Positions 41,755-52,345 of a DNA stretch of 64,000 nt are shown piece by piece. A program made the position numbers and the translations under genes. A model generated the notes under the pieces. It had not been told where the DNA came from, ran no database searches, and saw nothing but the letters and a program-made list of their open reading frames with translations. Source of the stretch: Biomphalaria glabrata. Taxonomy: Eukaryota > Mollusca > Gastropoda > Planorbidae. The first letter of the stretch is position 1, and every line of letters starts with the position of its first letter. Location: contig NC_074718.1 in the NCBI RefSeq assembly GCF_947242115.1, forward strand, positions 42,955,699-43,019,698. Direction: 5' to 3'.

Positions 41755-42590
41755 CTCTGTGGCATTCTACGTCTCGAGAGATGATCTTTTCCCTTTGCAA
41801 CTTCTTGTGTGACTAAAGGCTAAGTGGGACACTTGAAACCTTTTTTTAAAATTTATTAATCAAATTACTCCAAACTTTACATGTATACTCCCTATGAATA
41901 GCCATAAAAAAAAAATGTGGTTAAAAATGTTATCTTATAATGGTTGTCATGGCAACGGCCGCCATATTGGGTTATTGTTTATCCTTTTTAAATCGCCAAG
42001 GCTTTAAAACTATTTAAGCTATTGCCAAACAAATATATACAATGTGTAGACCAATCATTCCAGAACATTTTCTATAAATTAGTTTTTAAATATAGTAAAA
42101 ACTTTTTTTTTTTAGAAATTTTTTTCTAACCTTGCTGAAGAAAAACATATTTTTTTTAATTTTTCTAATATTTTATTGCAATAAAGACAAAATATTAATT
42201 GTAACTTAGAAAATGTTTTATAGACGTTGTTGTACATGGTATAAATAATAAGCTGGACAAGTTTGATTGATTTCTATGCAGAATTAGTGAAGGAGTAGTA
42301 CAAAAAAGTGAATAAAAATAGTATTTTGAGAAAATCGAAAAAAAACGAAACAAAATTTGAAAAAAAATTATAAAAAAATATGTAATTATTTGCCAATCAT
42401 GAAAATGATATTTTTATGTCCAGAAATGGTTGGGCTATTTAAATTAGGTTAAAACTGAAAATCGAAATTTTTGACCTTTTTTACCTAAATTTAGTGTCCC
42501 ACATAGCCTAAAAGAGGACAATCCTTGATACACAGCTGCGATCGCAGGTTGGGCATATATAATCACCAGTCGCCGTTGCACAGTGCAGGA
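41755..42590 (-). mobile_element. LINE family C tail split by an inverted-repeat element
   Basis: The segments 41755-41817 and 42513-42590 match adjacent parts of the LINE tail at 8367-8500 (TTCTACGTCTCGAGAGA and TTGATACACAGCTGCGATCG). A 691-bp element lies between them. Confidence 0.8.
41818..42508. mobile_element. 691-bp non-autonomous DNA transposon, unassigned family
   Basis: The ends GGCTAAGTGGGACACTTGA and the reverse complement of TTTAGTGTCCCACATAGCC form inverted repeats of about 19 bp with few mismatches. TAAA flanks both sides (41814-41817 and 42509-42512), which would be a 4-bp target duplication, or TA/TAA if shorter. The interior is AT-rich without coding. An intact LINE relative at 8425 lacks the insert. 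I cannot place it in a known superfamily. Confidence 0.75.
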
Positions 42591-42599
42591 CAGGCTATT

Positions 42600-42890
42600 G
42601 TCCTGTTGGCTCATATTTCTCGCGGCTATGGCCAAATTTTGATTCACGGTGCCCCCCGCTGAGGGGGAAGAAGAGGAAACCGTGCCTCATATTCTGTTTG
42701 ACTGCCCCCAGACTTGCTGATCTCCGTCTCGACAGGTCTGGGAAACCAAAAATTCTCGACCTGTATTGCGACATTTATGCACTACGCAAGACAGCAGGGT
42801 TTCTGTCCAGGGCTTTCGCAAGAGAGGATTTGAGCCTCTCAAGCCCTCACTCAAATGGAGTTTGAGGATGATGATGATGATGATGTATTC
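42600..42890 (+). mobile_element. LINE C-terminal fragment (RNase H side) with (ATG)n tail
   Basis: The frames read EEEETVPHILFDCPQ, then DLRLDRSGKPKILDLYCDIY and LSRAFAREDLSLSSPHSNG, before a GATGATGATG tail. The HILFxCP phrase is common at the end of LINEs with an RNase H domain. Confidence 0.6.
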
Positions 42891-42944
42891 ATAGGCTGCT
42901 CTGAGTCTCTTCCATTGTCCATCTTCAATCGTTTTATTCAACTT

Positions 42945-43388
42945 TGTTACGTCTGCAATGTTCACGTCTGCTATGTTCACGTCTGCAATGTTCACGTCTG
43001 CAATGTTCACGTCTGCTATGTTCACGTCTGCTATGTTCACGTCTGCTATGTTCACGACTGCTGTTCACGTCTGCTATGTTCGCGTCTGCTATGTTCACGT
43101 CTGCTATGTTCACGTCTGCTATGTTCACGTCTGCTATGTTCACGTCTGCTATGTTCACGTCTGCTATGTTCACGTCTGCTATGTTCACGTCTGCTATGTT
43201 CACGTCTTCTGTTCACGTCTGCTATGTTCACGTCTGCTATGTTCACGTCTGCTATGTTCACGTCTTCTGTTCACGTCTGCTATGTTCACGTCTGCTATGT
43301 TCACGTCTGCTATGTTCACGTCTGCTATGTTCACGTCTTCTGTTCACGTCTGCAATGTTCACGTCTGCTATGGTCACGTCTGCTACGA
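42945..43388. repeat. 15-bp minisatellite upstream of P450 copy A
   Basis: The unit is TGTTCACGTCTGCTA, with a few 12-base units (GTTCACGTCTTC). It gives long repeat frames on both strands (NIADV and MFTSA) that are not genes. It ends about 145 bp before the P450 exon. Confidence 0.9.
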
Positions 43389-43531
43389 CACTAATTCACT
43401 GTTCAAAATGATTGAGATAAATGCTACTTTACTGACTGACTAATATACAGGATCATATTAGTTTCATTCTGTAACAAAACTCTACTAGTGTTTTTTTTTA
43501 ATCTCTAAATAAATATGCTTCTATTTCCCAG

Positions 43532-45963
43532 GTTACAATGATTGATGTCATCTTAGTTTTTGTCATTGTCCTGTCTGCCATGTACTGGTGGACTTCTCAA
43601 CGTAAAAAAGGTTTCCCGCCAGAACCAGGACTGTCGTTACCTTTGATTGGTCACATTCATTTGATAGAGACGGATCCAACCAATCAGTTCATTCAGTGGA
43701 GAAAAAGGTTTGCTACGAAACAATTTCAAAGTCTTGCATGCACTAGTTCAGTGGTTCCCAAACTTTTTCCTTAACGGAACACTTCGCACATTCTGCTTAT
43801 TTAGCGGTACACTTTCCTTATCTTTTTTAGAGAGATTAAATTAGGTATTGGCTTACTAGTTAATTATTCCAGTAGTTCGTGGAACAAGTATTCAGGCCTC
43901 GTGGAGCACCATTAGATGTGGTGTTGAAAGCCAAGGTAAAGCCTATGAAGAGCACGCATGCAAACCATTGAAACCTCCACTCCATCCCACCCAGTCCTGC
44001 CATTAAACAAAAGTTTGCTAAACTTTTTCTCGGCTGTTGCTTGAATACTCTAAAGCAGGGGCTCTGAACCTATGGGTCGCGACCCCCTTGGGGGTCGATT
44101 GACGATTTGCCAGGGGTCGCCTACGACCATCGAAAATATGGATCGTTTTGTCTATTCTTCTATTGCTGTATGTGTGTGTGTGGGGGGGGAGGGTCGTGGC
44201 AGAGTGGGGAAATGTTAAAAAGGGGGTCGCCGAGCATAAAAGGTTGAGAACCGCTGCTCTAAAGGAACCAGGTGACTTGGTAGAAAATAAATCAATGTTG
44301 AATTATTTGTGTTCGGGAGGGGAAAGGGGCACTAAAGCTAACCCCTCCCGCCCTGAGGCTGCACTCATGCAATTCAGTGAATGTAGTTTAATGTTGTTTT
44401 TCTCAGGCTGTTGATTTAATTCTCAAAGCTTTACGCACCAGGGGATGGGGGGGTTAAATCCTGTAAACCCTCTTTTGCTACGGCCATGGAAGATATTATG
44501 AAATTTACAAAGGTAATTGAAATGAAAATTAAAATGTTCTGAGATAATTCAAAAGAACAGACTCTAGCCACAGTAACAAGTTCAATTAATGAAATCATAA
44601 TTCTAAGAAATCTGGCCTCAAATATGTTGTTGATAATGCTCTTAGACTCGGTCTTGTTATCGTCCTCAGACTCGGTGACGTCTTCCTGGTCCGCTATGGC
44701 TACAAGCAGGTGGTCTTCATCAACGGCTACGAAGCGATTCACGAGGCGCTGGTCAAGAAACACGCCATCTTCATGAACAGGTCGGACGGATTCATACATG
44801 AGGTTCTCTTCAACGCTAGAGGAGTCGTATCACTTCCCGGAGGAGAGTGGCGAGAGCAGAGGATGTTTCTTCAGCTAGCACTCAAAAAACTGGGGATGGG
44901 ACGCAACGTCATGGCAGAGAGAATCCATGCTGAGATTGGTCACTTGCTGCATGAAATTGACCAGTCCAAAGGACAACCCTTAGATTTACGAAAACTGTTC
45001 ACAGCCAGTGTTTGTAACGTCATTTGTTACATTACTCTCGGCAGACGATATGATTATGACGACAAATTATTCGACCAAATGATACAGCTGACTCTTAGAC
45101 AGTTTGAAATAGGCTCCCCTTCTTCCCCGTTACATTTCTTCTACAAAATAATCCGTAATCTACCTTGGGATTTTTTCTACTATCGAGAATTTATGCAAAT
45201 AATCAAAACCATGAAAGCTCACTTTATACGTTTGATTCAGGAAACTGTTTCTGATAGTCGCAATGATGGACATTCCGTCGTCCATATGTTTACGGCAGAG
45301 ATGAAAAAAAGAAAGGAATCTGGAAGCAGTTCAACCTTTCAAGATGACAACCTGCTGTATAATTGCTGGAATTTTTTCAATGCTGGCACCGAGACATCCA
45401 GCACCACGCTCCACTACGGCGTTCTGTTTCTGGTCAACTTTCCTGAGATTCAAGAGAAGCTCTTCGAAGAAATCAAAGAGCATGTTGGAACTGATCATCT
45501 GCCTCCTTGGAGCAGCAGAAAAAATTTGGTATTGCTAAATGCTTTTATTTACGAGACCCAGCGTCTCTCTAGCATTATACCATTAAGCTTAGAACGAATG
45601 ACGGCAAGCGACTCGACGATTAAAGGATGTTTCATCCCGAAAGGGACCGTTGTAATTCCAGTTTTAGATTCTCTTTTATGGGACGAGGAAGTCTGGGGGG
45701 ACCCCATGAACTTCAGACCTGAGAGATTTCTCGAGAACGGCAAACTAACAGTGAAGAAAGAATTTTTGCCTTTCTCTGATGGCAGTAGAAGATGTTTGGG
45801 AGAGCCTCTTGCTGCAATGGAGCTGTTTCTATTTATGGCAGCTTTGATTCAACGCTATAAATTTGTACCTGAAGAATCTGGGAAAATGCCAGCAATGGGA
45901 GGACGCTATGGATTTTCTAGAACACCGCATCCCTTCAAAGTGCGAGCTTTGCTGAGAGAGTAA
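43532..45963 (+). CDS. Cytochrome P450 (CYP2-clan), copy A
   Basis: Coding exons are 43538-43707 and 44670-45963, joined through a split Arg codon to 487 residues, normal for a microsomal P450. Exon 1 has a membrane anchor (about 2-18) and the Pro-rich hinge PPEPGLSLPLIGH. Exon 2 has WREQR (C-helix, 117-121), AGTETS (I-helix oxygen-activation, 295-300), ETQR (ExxR, 352-355), PERF (407-410) and FSDGSRRCLGE with heme ligand Cys432. All key residues are intact. The enzyme should be an ER-anchored haem mono-oxygenase taking electrons from P450 reductase; the substrate cannot be told. TTTCCCAG six bases before ATG looks like a splice acceptor, so a non-coding 5' exon probably lies upstream. The GTG at 44710 that opens a long frame is internal, not a start. 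A tandem paralogue lies 16 kb downstream. Confidence 0.95.
43538..43707 (+). CDS. P450 copy A, coding exon 1
   Basis: ATG to the second base of Arg57 (AG|GTTTGC donor). Reading on past the donor gives an unrelated tail and a stop, so splicing is required. Confidence 0.93.
43749..43910 (+). mobile_element. Truncated hAT-type MITE in P450 A intron
   Basis: It begins CAGTGGTTCCCAAACTTTTT, the terminus of the family at 30597 and 48424, but the interior (CGGAACACTTCGCAC) differs and the right end is not visible. Confidence 0.5.
44056..44256 (+). mobile_element. hAT-type MITE (CAGGGGTTCTCAACC family) in P450 A intron
   Basis: Ends CAGGGGCTCTGAACC and GGTTGAGAACCGCTG; exact duplication CTCTAAAG at 44048-44055 and 44257-44264. 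It is absent from the intron of copy B. Confidence 0.92.
44670..45963 (+). CDS. P450 copy A, coding exon 2
   Basis: Starts after CGTCCTCAG with LGDVFLVRYGYKQ and ends at TAA 45961-45963. A partial duplicate of the junction (CTTAGACTCGGTC) sits 28 bp upstream in the intron and could act as a cryptic acceptor. Confidence 0.95.
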
Positions 45964-46082
45964 AACAGACTTTGATAAATGTTTCAAATTATTACATTGT
46001 TGTCGTTTTTCTTTCTACTAACATTTTGATATTTATTATTTGAATGATTAAAATTCTATATCTATCTATAGCTATGTATCTG

Positions 46083-46087
<5 letters not shown>

Positions 46088-46123
<36 letters not shown>
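46088..46123. repeat. (TA)n microsatellite
   Basis: A pure TA run about 125 bp after the stop of P450 copy A. Confidence 0.85.
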
Positions 46124-46125
<2 letters not shown>

Positions 46126-46477
46126 CAATGAACCTTAAAAGAATTTATGAACTTTTATTTCTGACATTAATTTTTGAATTTCACTAATAGATTCAGTTTG
46201 GTCACGTGACTATTAAATCGTCTGCTATAGAAATGTATCGCGCCAAACTAACACTTGACTATAAAAAAAATCCTGTATACAAAACGCCAGTTTGTGTTGT
46301 TGCTTGTTTTTAGAATAGTAAGTTCATTATACAAAATGTGTATACCACGTGACCCGTGACGTAGCACAATCTGTGGGCTAGCCCCGCACTGTGGGCGCGA
46401 CATAGCTTTAAAAACGTCCGGATACAGAAAATAGAAACTCAAAGACATAAAATTGCAACACAGTTTTCCGTTTCTTC

Positions 46478-46575
46478 AGGATAAGATAAGATAAGATAAT
46501 TTTATTGGTCCAATAAATGGAAATTCAGTTTGATTACAATTGAACTCCTCAGCGTATCTATTGTAACAATAACAA
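46478..46575 (-). mobile_element. LINE family B, 3' tail
   Basis: GATAAG repeats precede TTTTATTGGTCCAAT and GGAAATTCAGTTTG in reverse. In sense orientation the element ends CCAATAAAA then TTATC repeats. Confidence 0.75.
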
Positions 46576-46630
46576 TATAGAAAAAAATGCTGATTATGTC
46601 ACAATGTAATTTATATACATATATATATAA

Positions 46631-47780
46631 ATATCTTATCTTCTTATCTTATATAATACAGACGTTACTTCAAAAAAGAAGATGATTACGTCCTACGCGT
46701 CATGCATTTAGTCATGCATATTAACCAATGACTTAAATTCAGCCAAGTCACTGGTTTTCCTGGCGAGCTCAGGCAACCCATTCCATGCTCTAATGGCACT
46801 AGGGAAGAAGGAGTGTTTGTACAAATTTGTCCTAGCATATGGGACGAGAAATGTGCCTTTATCTTTGTGTCTTCAGAGTATTTTATTTAATTTTGTTTTT
46901 GTATTTGAAGATTATGATTCAGAGTTTTATGTATGATTGCTACTTTACTTTTGAGTCTTCTGTCCTGAAGGCTTTCTAAATTTAGTGATTTTACTAAAGG
47001 TGTTACTCTAGTCAAATGTGAATATTCGTTTGTTATGAATCTCACTGCTCTATTTTGTGTCTGTTCCAGTTTTTTAATGTTTTCTTGAGTTGAGGGGTCC
47101 CAAACGGAGGATGCATATTCTATAAAATAACATTTTAGTTTTATGTTCTTATTTGATTTATAGAAATTTCTTTTAATAAATCCTAATGCTTTGTTTGATT
47201 TTTTTGTAGTTTCATCAATATGTGGATTCCATGACAGTTTTACATTTATTATAACCCCTAGGTATTTAGCGTTTTTAGTCTGTGTTACTGGTTAGCCATG
47301 AATAAGATAAGTGGAATTAATTTGTTTTAGTTTTTTTGTTACTCTTAACAACTGACATTTTTCTGGGTGGAAAGACATGCTCCAATTTGATTCCCATTTC
47401 TGTAATTCATCTAATTCTCTTTGTAAAATATCTGTGTCTTGTGTTGTTTTTATTGTTCTATATATTATGCAATCGTCTGCAAATAACCTGACTTTTGTTC
47501 CTGAACTAATTCAATTTGGTAAATCATTTATGTAAATTAAAAATAGTAGTGGACCCAAGACTGTTCCTTGAGGTACACCTGAGTTTACAGTTATCGGTGT
47601 TGATTTAGAGCCATTTATTATTACAGTTTGTTCTCTCCCTATCAGAAAGTCTTTAATCCACTGATGCAGTGGACCATTAATGCCGAAATATTTTAATTTT
47701 TTAAGCAAACTATGGTGGTGAACTTTGTCAAAAGCCTTATCTAGTAAGATAGCATCCATTTGTTCACTATTATCTATACT
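46631..47780 (-). mobile_element. LINE family A, 5'-truncated, RT palm to 3' tail
   Basis: The minus strand carries a nearly continuous ORF2 part. It reads [19 protein letters not shown], the RT motif [19 protein letters not shown] with the catalytic Asp pair (about 47480), a thumb region, and EYASSVWDPSTQENIKKLEQ. The end is NLQIQKQN, followed by the 3' tail. Two in-frame stops (after INDLPN and after LIHG) and later frame changes are seen. Two residues are missing from the usual LLDFSKAFDKV. It resembles Jockey/CR1-group LINEs. Truncation at about 47780 is typical of incomplete reverse transcription. Confidence 0.85.
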
Positions 47781-47789
47781 ATACTACGT

Positions 47790-48420
47790 GGTTGTGATCC
47801 AAATTAACGTTATTAATTGTCTGTGAAGTATGCCTTTTAGTTATTGTTTTGTCGTAAAAAAAGTGTTTAGTACATAATAAAGTGTTTTGTTCAGCAGAAT
47901 AGGTTTTTTCTCGAAGTAGTCGCCACGAGGCAACAGATCGCCCCCCCCCCCAATTCATCTACCTAGTTTCTAAGGGTTAGATCTCCCTCCAGACCCAGTA
48001 CGCCAAACGTTGTCCCTGAGCTTCAGACGTTCTCTTGGCACTACGCCGTTCATCATCTCCTAGTAAGAAGTGCGCAGATCAAAAAGGTTAAGGGTAAAAC
48101 GGGTGGCGCGGACTGATATTGAAGTGTTGTTGTTTTTTTTACAATGAAAACAAAGAAATGCATTCGCCTGGCGATTAGAACGACCTATTCATCATAGTTC
48201 TTAATACTCAAGTCAAAATAAATCTAATAAAGACGGAAGCAGCACTGGTCAGTACTTTTATCTGACGGACATGGACATTGGAGATACATAAAGCATAAGT
48301 TATGATGTGATGGTCCCAACATCATCTTCGTGTAAAGTAAAACATTTTGTCGTGGAACTATTTTTTGTATAGTCATTGTTAGGCGCCTCCGCGCTGTCAC
48401 TTGTGTAGATCTAAACTCTA
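47790..48420. other. Intergenic stretch, no feature assigned
   Basis: Nothing recognisable beyond a C run near 47940. Confidence 0.4.
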
Positions 48421-48423
48421 AAC

Positions 48424-48855
48424 CAGTGATTCCCAAAGTGGTCTATATAGACCCCTAGGGGTCTATGGGGACTTCCAAGGGGTCTACGGAAGTGAAAAAA
48501 TAAATTGGGGGTCTAAGGCCAGTAAATGGGGGTCTACGATAGCGGATCTCATTGAAGCATGTCGAGACTTTAAATTTTATTTCCCATTAATGAGTTGTGC
48601 CTTATTTAATATTTGGAATTTTAATCGAATGAATTTTTCTCTATTATAACATTTTAAAATTGTAACATCTTATTTTAAAGCTTTATTTTTTTTCTTCATT
48701 TTAATTTAAATTTCATCAATGAATATATATGGCCGAGAAATCACAGAGAAAAACACATTTGAGGTTGATGAATCTTACAAAAAATGCAGGGGGTCTACCA
48801 AAAACTGGAAAACATGGAAAGGTGTCTACGAGACTAAAAAGTTTGGGAACCACTG
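48424..48855 (-). mobile_element. hAT-type MITE (CAGTGGTTCCCAAAC family), long copy
   Basis: Ends CAGTGATTCCCAAAG and GTTTGGGAACCACTG; exact duplication CTCTAAAC at 48416-48423 and 48856-48863. At 432 bp it is longer than 30597-30903, with which it shares the subterminal TCTATATAGACC block. Confidence 0.9.
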
Positions 48856-48987
48856 CTCTAAACGGAGGTAACACTCCAATAACAAAATAACACAGGCGAA
48901 AGGCCAACTAAATAAAGAAAGTCGACGCTGATAAACTAGGTCAAACAAGAAGATGATAATGTAGTGAAGGGAACAATCGAATGTCGT

Positions 48988-49286
48988 ATCATCTAAATAT
49001 CTACTACTTCAGAGACTAAAGTCATCTAAATATCTACTTCAGAGACTAAAGTCATCTAAATATCTACTTCAGAAACTAAAGTCATCTAAATATCTACTTC
49101 AGAGACTAAAGTCATCTAAATATCTACTTCAGAGACTAAAGTCATCTAAATATCTACTTCAGAGACTAAAGTCATCTAAATATCTACTTCAGAGACTAAA
49201 GTCATCTAAATATCTACTTCAGAAACTAAAGTCATCTAAATATCTACTTCAGAGACTAAAGTCATCTAAATATCTACTTCAGAAAC
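48988..49286. repeat. 30-bp minisatellite, about 10 units
   Basis: Unit GTCATCTAAATATCTACTTC plus AGAGACTAAA, with AGAAACTAAA in some units. Confidence 0.92.
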
Positions 49287-50310
49287 TATGTCGAACTAAC
49301 TCTAGCGCTGACAAAAGTTCGAACTAACTCTAGCGCTGACAAAAGTTCGAACTAACTCTAGCGCTGACAAAAGTTCGAACTAACTCTAGCGCTGACAAAA
49401 GTTCGAACTAACTCTAGCGCTCACAAAAGTTCGAACTAACTCTAGCGCTGACAAAAGTTCGAACTAACTCTAGCGCTGACAAAAGTTCGAACTAACTCTA
49501 GCGCTGACAAAAGTTCGAACTAACTCTAGCGCTGACAAAAGTTCGAACTAACTCTAGCGCTGACAAAAGTTCGAACTAACTCTAGCGCTGACAATAGTTC
49601 GAACTAACTCTAGCGCTGACAAAAGTTTGAACTAACTCTAGCGCTGACAAAAGTTTGAACTAACTCTAGCGATGACAAAAGTTTGAACTAACTCTAGCGC
49701 TGACAAAAGTTCGAACTAACTCTAGCGCTGACAAAAGTTTGAACTAACTCTAGCGCTGACAAAAGTTTGAACTAACTCTAGCGCTGACAATAGTTCGAAC
49801 TAACTCTAGCGCTGACAAAAGTTTGAACTAACTCTAGCGCTGACAAAAGTTTGAACTAACTCTAGCGCTGACAAAAGTTTGAACTAACTCTAGCGCTGAC
49901 AATAGTTCGAACTAACTCTAGCGCTGACAAAAGTTTGAACTAACTCTAGCGCTGACAAAAGTTTGAACTAACTCTAGCGCTGACAAAAGTTTGAACTAAC
50001 TCTAGCGCTGACAAAAGTTCGAACTAACTCTAGCGCTGACAAAAGTTTGAACTAACTCTAGCGCTGACAAGAGTTTGAACTAACTCTAGCGCTGACAAGA
50101 GTTTGAACTAACTCTAGCGCTGACAAAAGTTTGAACTAACTCTAGCGCTGACAAAAGTTCGAACTAACTCTAGCGCTGACAAAAGTTTGAACTAACTCTA
50201 GCGCTGACAAGAGTTTGAACTAACTCTAGCGCTGACAAGAGTTTGAACTAACTCTAGCGCTGACAAGAGTTTGAACTAACTCTAGCGCTGACAAGAGTTT
50301 GAACTAACTC
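49287..50310. repeat. 28-bp minisatellite, about 36 units
   Basis: Unit GAACTAACTCTAGCGCTGAC plus AAAAGTTC. It contains the palindromes AGCGCT and TTCGAA. Left units keep TTCGAA; most right-hand units have TTTGAA. It begins immediately at the end of the 30-bp array. Confidence 0.93.
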
Positions 50311-50419
50311 TAAGAGTCACACATAAGTTGTCAACATTACGATGTACGACAATTAGGAGAAAGTCGAGAGAAATGTCTTTAAAGCAGACATTTTGAAATG
50401 TCGTTTTTTTATTTGAAAT

Positions 50420-51107
50420 GTAGTGAGTTGATATTGTGGCAGTGAGGTGATATTGTGGAAGTGAGGTGATATTGTGGCAGTGAGTTGATATTGTGGCAGT
50501 GAGGTGATATTGTGGCAGTGAGTTGATATTGTGGCTGTGAGGTGATATTGTGGCAGTGAGGTGATATTGTGGCAGTGAGTTGATATTGTGGCAGTGAGGT
50601 GATATTGTGGCAGTGTGTTGATATTGTGGCAGTGAGGTGATATTGTGGCAGTGAGGTGATATTGTGGCAGTGAGGTGATATTGTGGCAGTGAGGTGATAT
50701 TGTGGCAGTGTGTTGATATTGTGGCAGTGAGGTGATATTGTGGCAGTGAGGTGATATTGTGGCAGTGAGGTGATATTGTGGCAGTGAGTTGATATTGTGG
50801 CAGTGAGGTGATATTGTGGCAGTGAGGTGATATTGTGACAGTGAGGTGATATTGTGGCAGTGAGGTGATATTGTGGCAGTGTGTTGATATTGTGGCAGTG
50901 AGGTGATATTGTGGCAGTGAGGTGATATTGTGGCAGTGAGGTGATATTGTGGCAGTGAGTTGATATTGTGGCAGTGAGGTGATATTGTGGCAGTGAGGTG
51001 ATATTGTGGCAGTGAGTTGATATTGTGGCAGTGAGGTGATATTGTGGCAGTGAGGTGATATTGTGGCAGTGAGTTGATATTGTGGCAGTGAGGTGATATT
51101 GTGGCAA
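50420..51107. repeat. 19-bp minisatellite, about 36 units
   Basis: Unit GTGAGGTGATATTGTGGCA, with GTGAGT and GTGTGT variants. Because no frame of the unit has a stop on the minus strand, a 232-codon repeat frame results, with a 19-residue period equal to three units. It is not a gene. Confidence 0.92.
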
Positions 51108-51299
51108 TCGCCTCTTCAGAAAATTGGTTCTACATTTTGAAAACTCTCACTTAGAATATGAAACAATGTCTCCTACTTAAAATAATTTAATTTTTTGAAA
51201 CATTGGTAATAATGTCATTTTACTAGGTCATTATTGAAACATGGATCTAAATCTAGAATGAAACTACAACTCTGGGTTCGACCATTGAAAAAATGATTC

Positions 51300-51395
51300 G
51301 ACCAGCATCGTTCCACCCGCCCACACACACACACACGCACACACACACACATCCACCCTCCCACACACACACCCGCCCACACACACACACATTTC
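51300..51395. repeat. (CA)n / CCCA microsatellite
   Basis: CACACA runs broken by CCCGCC and CCACCCTCC. Confidence 0.8.
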
Positions 51396-51504
51396 TAGGA
51401 TGTCACACCACACAGTTAGTGTCATATTGTCATTATCGTTGCTGAAATTAGGGACTTGTAACTCTTTAATTGAACTACAACCCATTTATTAGAGAATTTC
51501 TTTT

Positions 51505-51725
51505 TTTGTGTGTGTTAGTGGTAAGGCCAAAGTCTGAGCGTGCTCTTGAGAAGTCACTGACGATGCTCTGCAGATCATTTTCAGAGCAGGCATTTAGGGC
51601 ACAGTCGTCAGCAAATAGCAAGTCCCTGTTGATAAGCCAAGCAAAGCTGATGACCTCTTCTGGTTGCTGTGGTCTAGTTTTTCAGTTGAGTCTTCTGTCA
51701 GACAGACATTTGTCTTGTTCCAGTA
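51505..51725 (-). mobile_element. LINE family C, RT fragment, inverted relative to its 3' part
   Basis: The minus strand reads INRDLLFADDCALNACSEND then LQSIVSDFSRARSDFGLTTN, the RT catalytic FADD region. It abuts the plus-strand 3' part that begins at about 51732. Confidence 0.75.
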
Positions 51726-51731
51726 GCTAGG

Positions 51732-52345
51732 GATCTATCGAGCCGTCATCCTCCCTACATTGCTCTATGCCTCAGAAACGTTGACAGTGTACAGAAAGCA
51801 TGCAAGGAAACTGAACCACTTCCACATGACTTGTCTGAGGAAAATACTGAATGTCACTTGGCAAGAAAAAATACCAGATACTGAAGTCCTTCGAGGAGCG
51901 GGTCCGTTAAGCATCCACACAATCCTGATATGGTCCCAGCTGCGATGGGCAGGACACGTCTGCAAAATGGAAGACCGCCGCATCCCTAAACGACTCCTGT
52001 ATGGCCAATTAAGGGAAGGAATGACTCACAAGCTGGAAGAAGAAAACGCTTCAGGGACACCCTCAAAGCTTCTCTGAAGGCGTTCAGCATAGACCCAGCC
52101 TCCTGGGAGACAGAAGCACATGGCAGAGCATCATGACGTCTCGCTGTGAAAACTGGCGCACAAATTGCTGAGGACAAGAGAACAGCGCTGGCAGAAAAGC
52201 GCCAGAGAAGAAAAGCAAGGCCAATGACACTAGCTCCAGCTGGAATAACCTGCCCAGTGTGCAGCCGAACATTCTGGGCTCGAATGGCCATATGAGGAGG
52301 AACAAAACCCCAGTGCAAGGCCCTCAGCCCCATGAATGACAAAAG
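51732..52345 (+). mobile_element. LINE family C, ORF2 C-terminal part
   Basis: It reads IYRAVILPTLLYASETLTVY, KLNHFHMTCLRKILNVTWQE, LRWAGHVCKMEDRRIPKRLL, then after a frame change DPASWETEAHGRAS and CPVCSRTFWARM, the terminal zinc-finger. At least two disruptions are seen. Confidence 0.82.

Noticed and set aside
42945-43388. Long repeat frames on both strands (NIADV and MFTSA repeats)
   Set aside because: They are the direct result of a 15-bp unit without stops; all frames stay open and no start context or unique sequence is present.
43749-43910. Complete MITE in the P450 A intron
   Set aside because: Only the left terminus is clear; no matching right end or target duplication could be read, so it is listed as truncated only.
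44710-45963. P450 A as a single-exon 417-residue gene starting at GTG
   Set aside because: It would lack the membrane anchor and hinge; a conserved exon with matching splice phase lies upstream in both paralogues.
48988-51107. CRISPR-like regular repeats
   Set aside because: Units are head-to-tail with no unique spacers, and the genome is animal; these are minisatellites.
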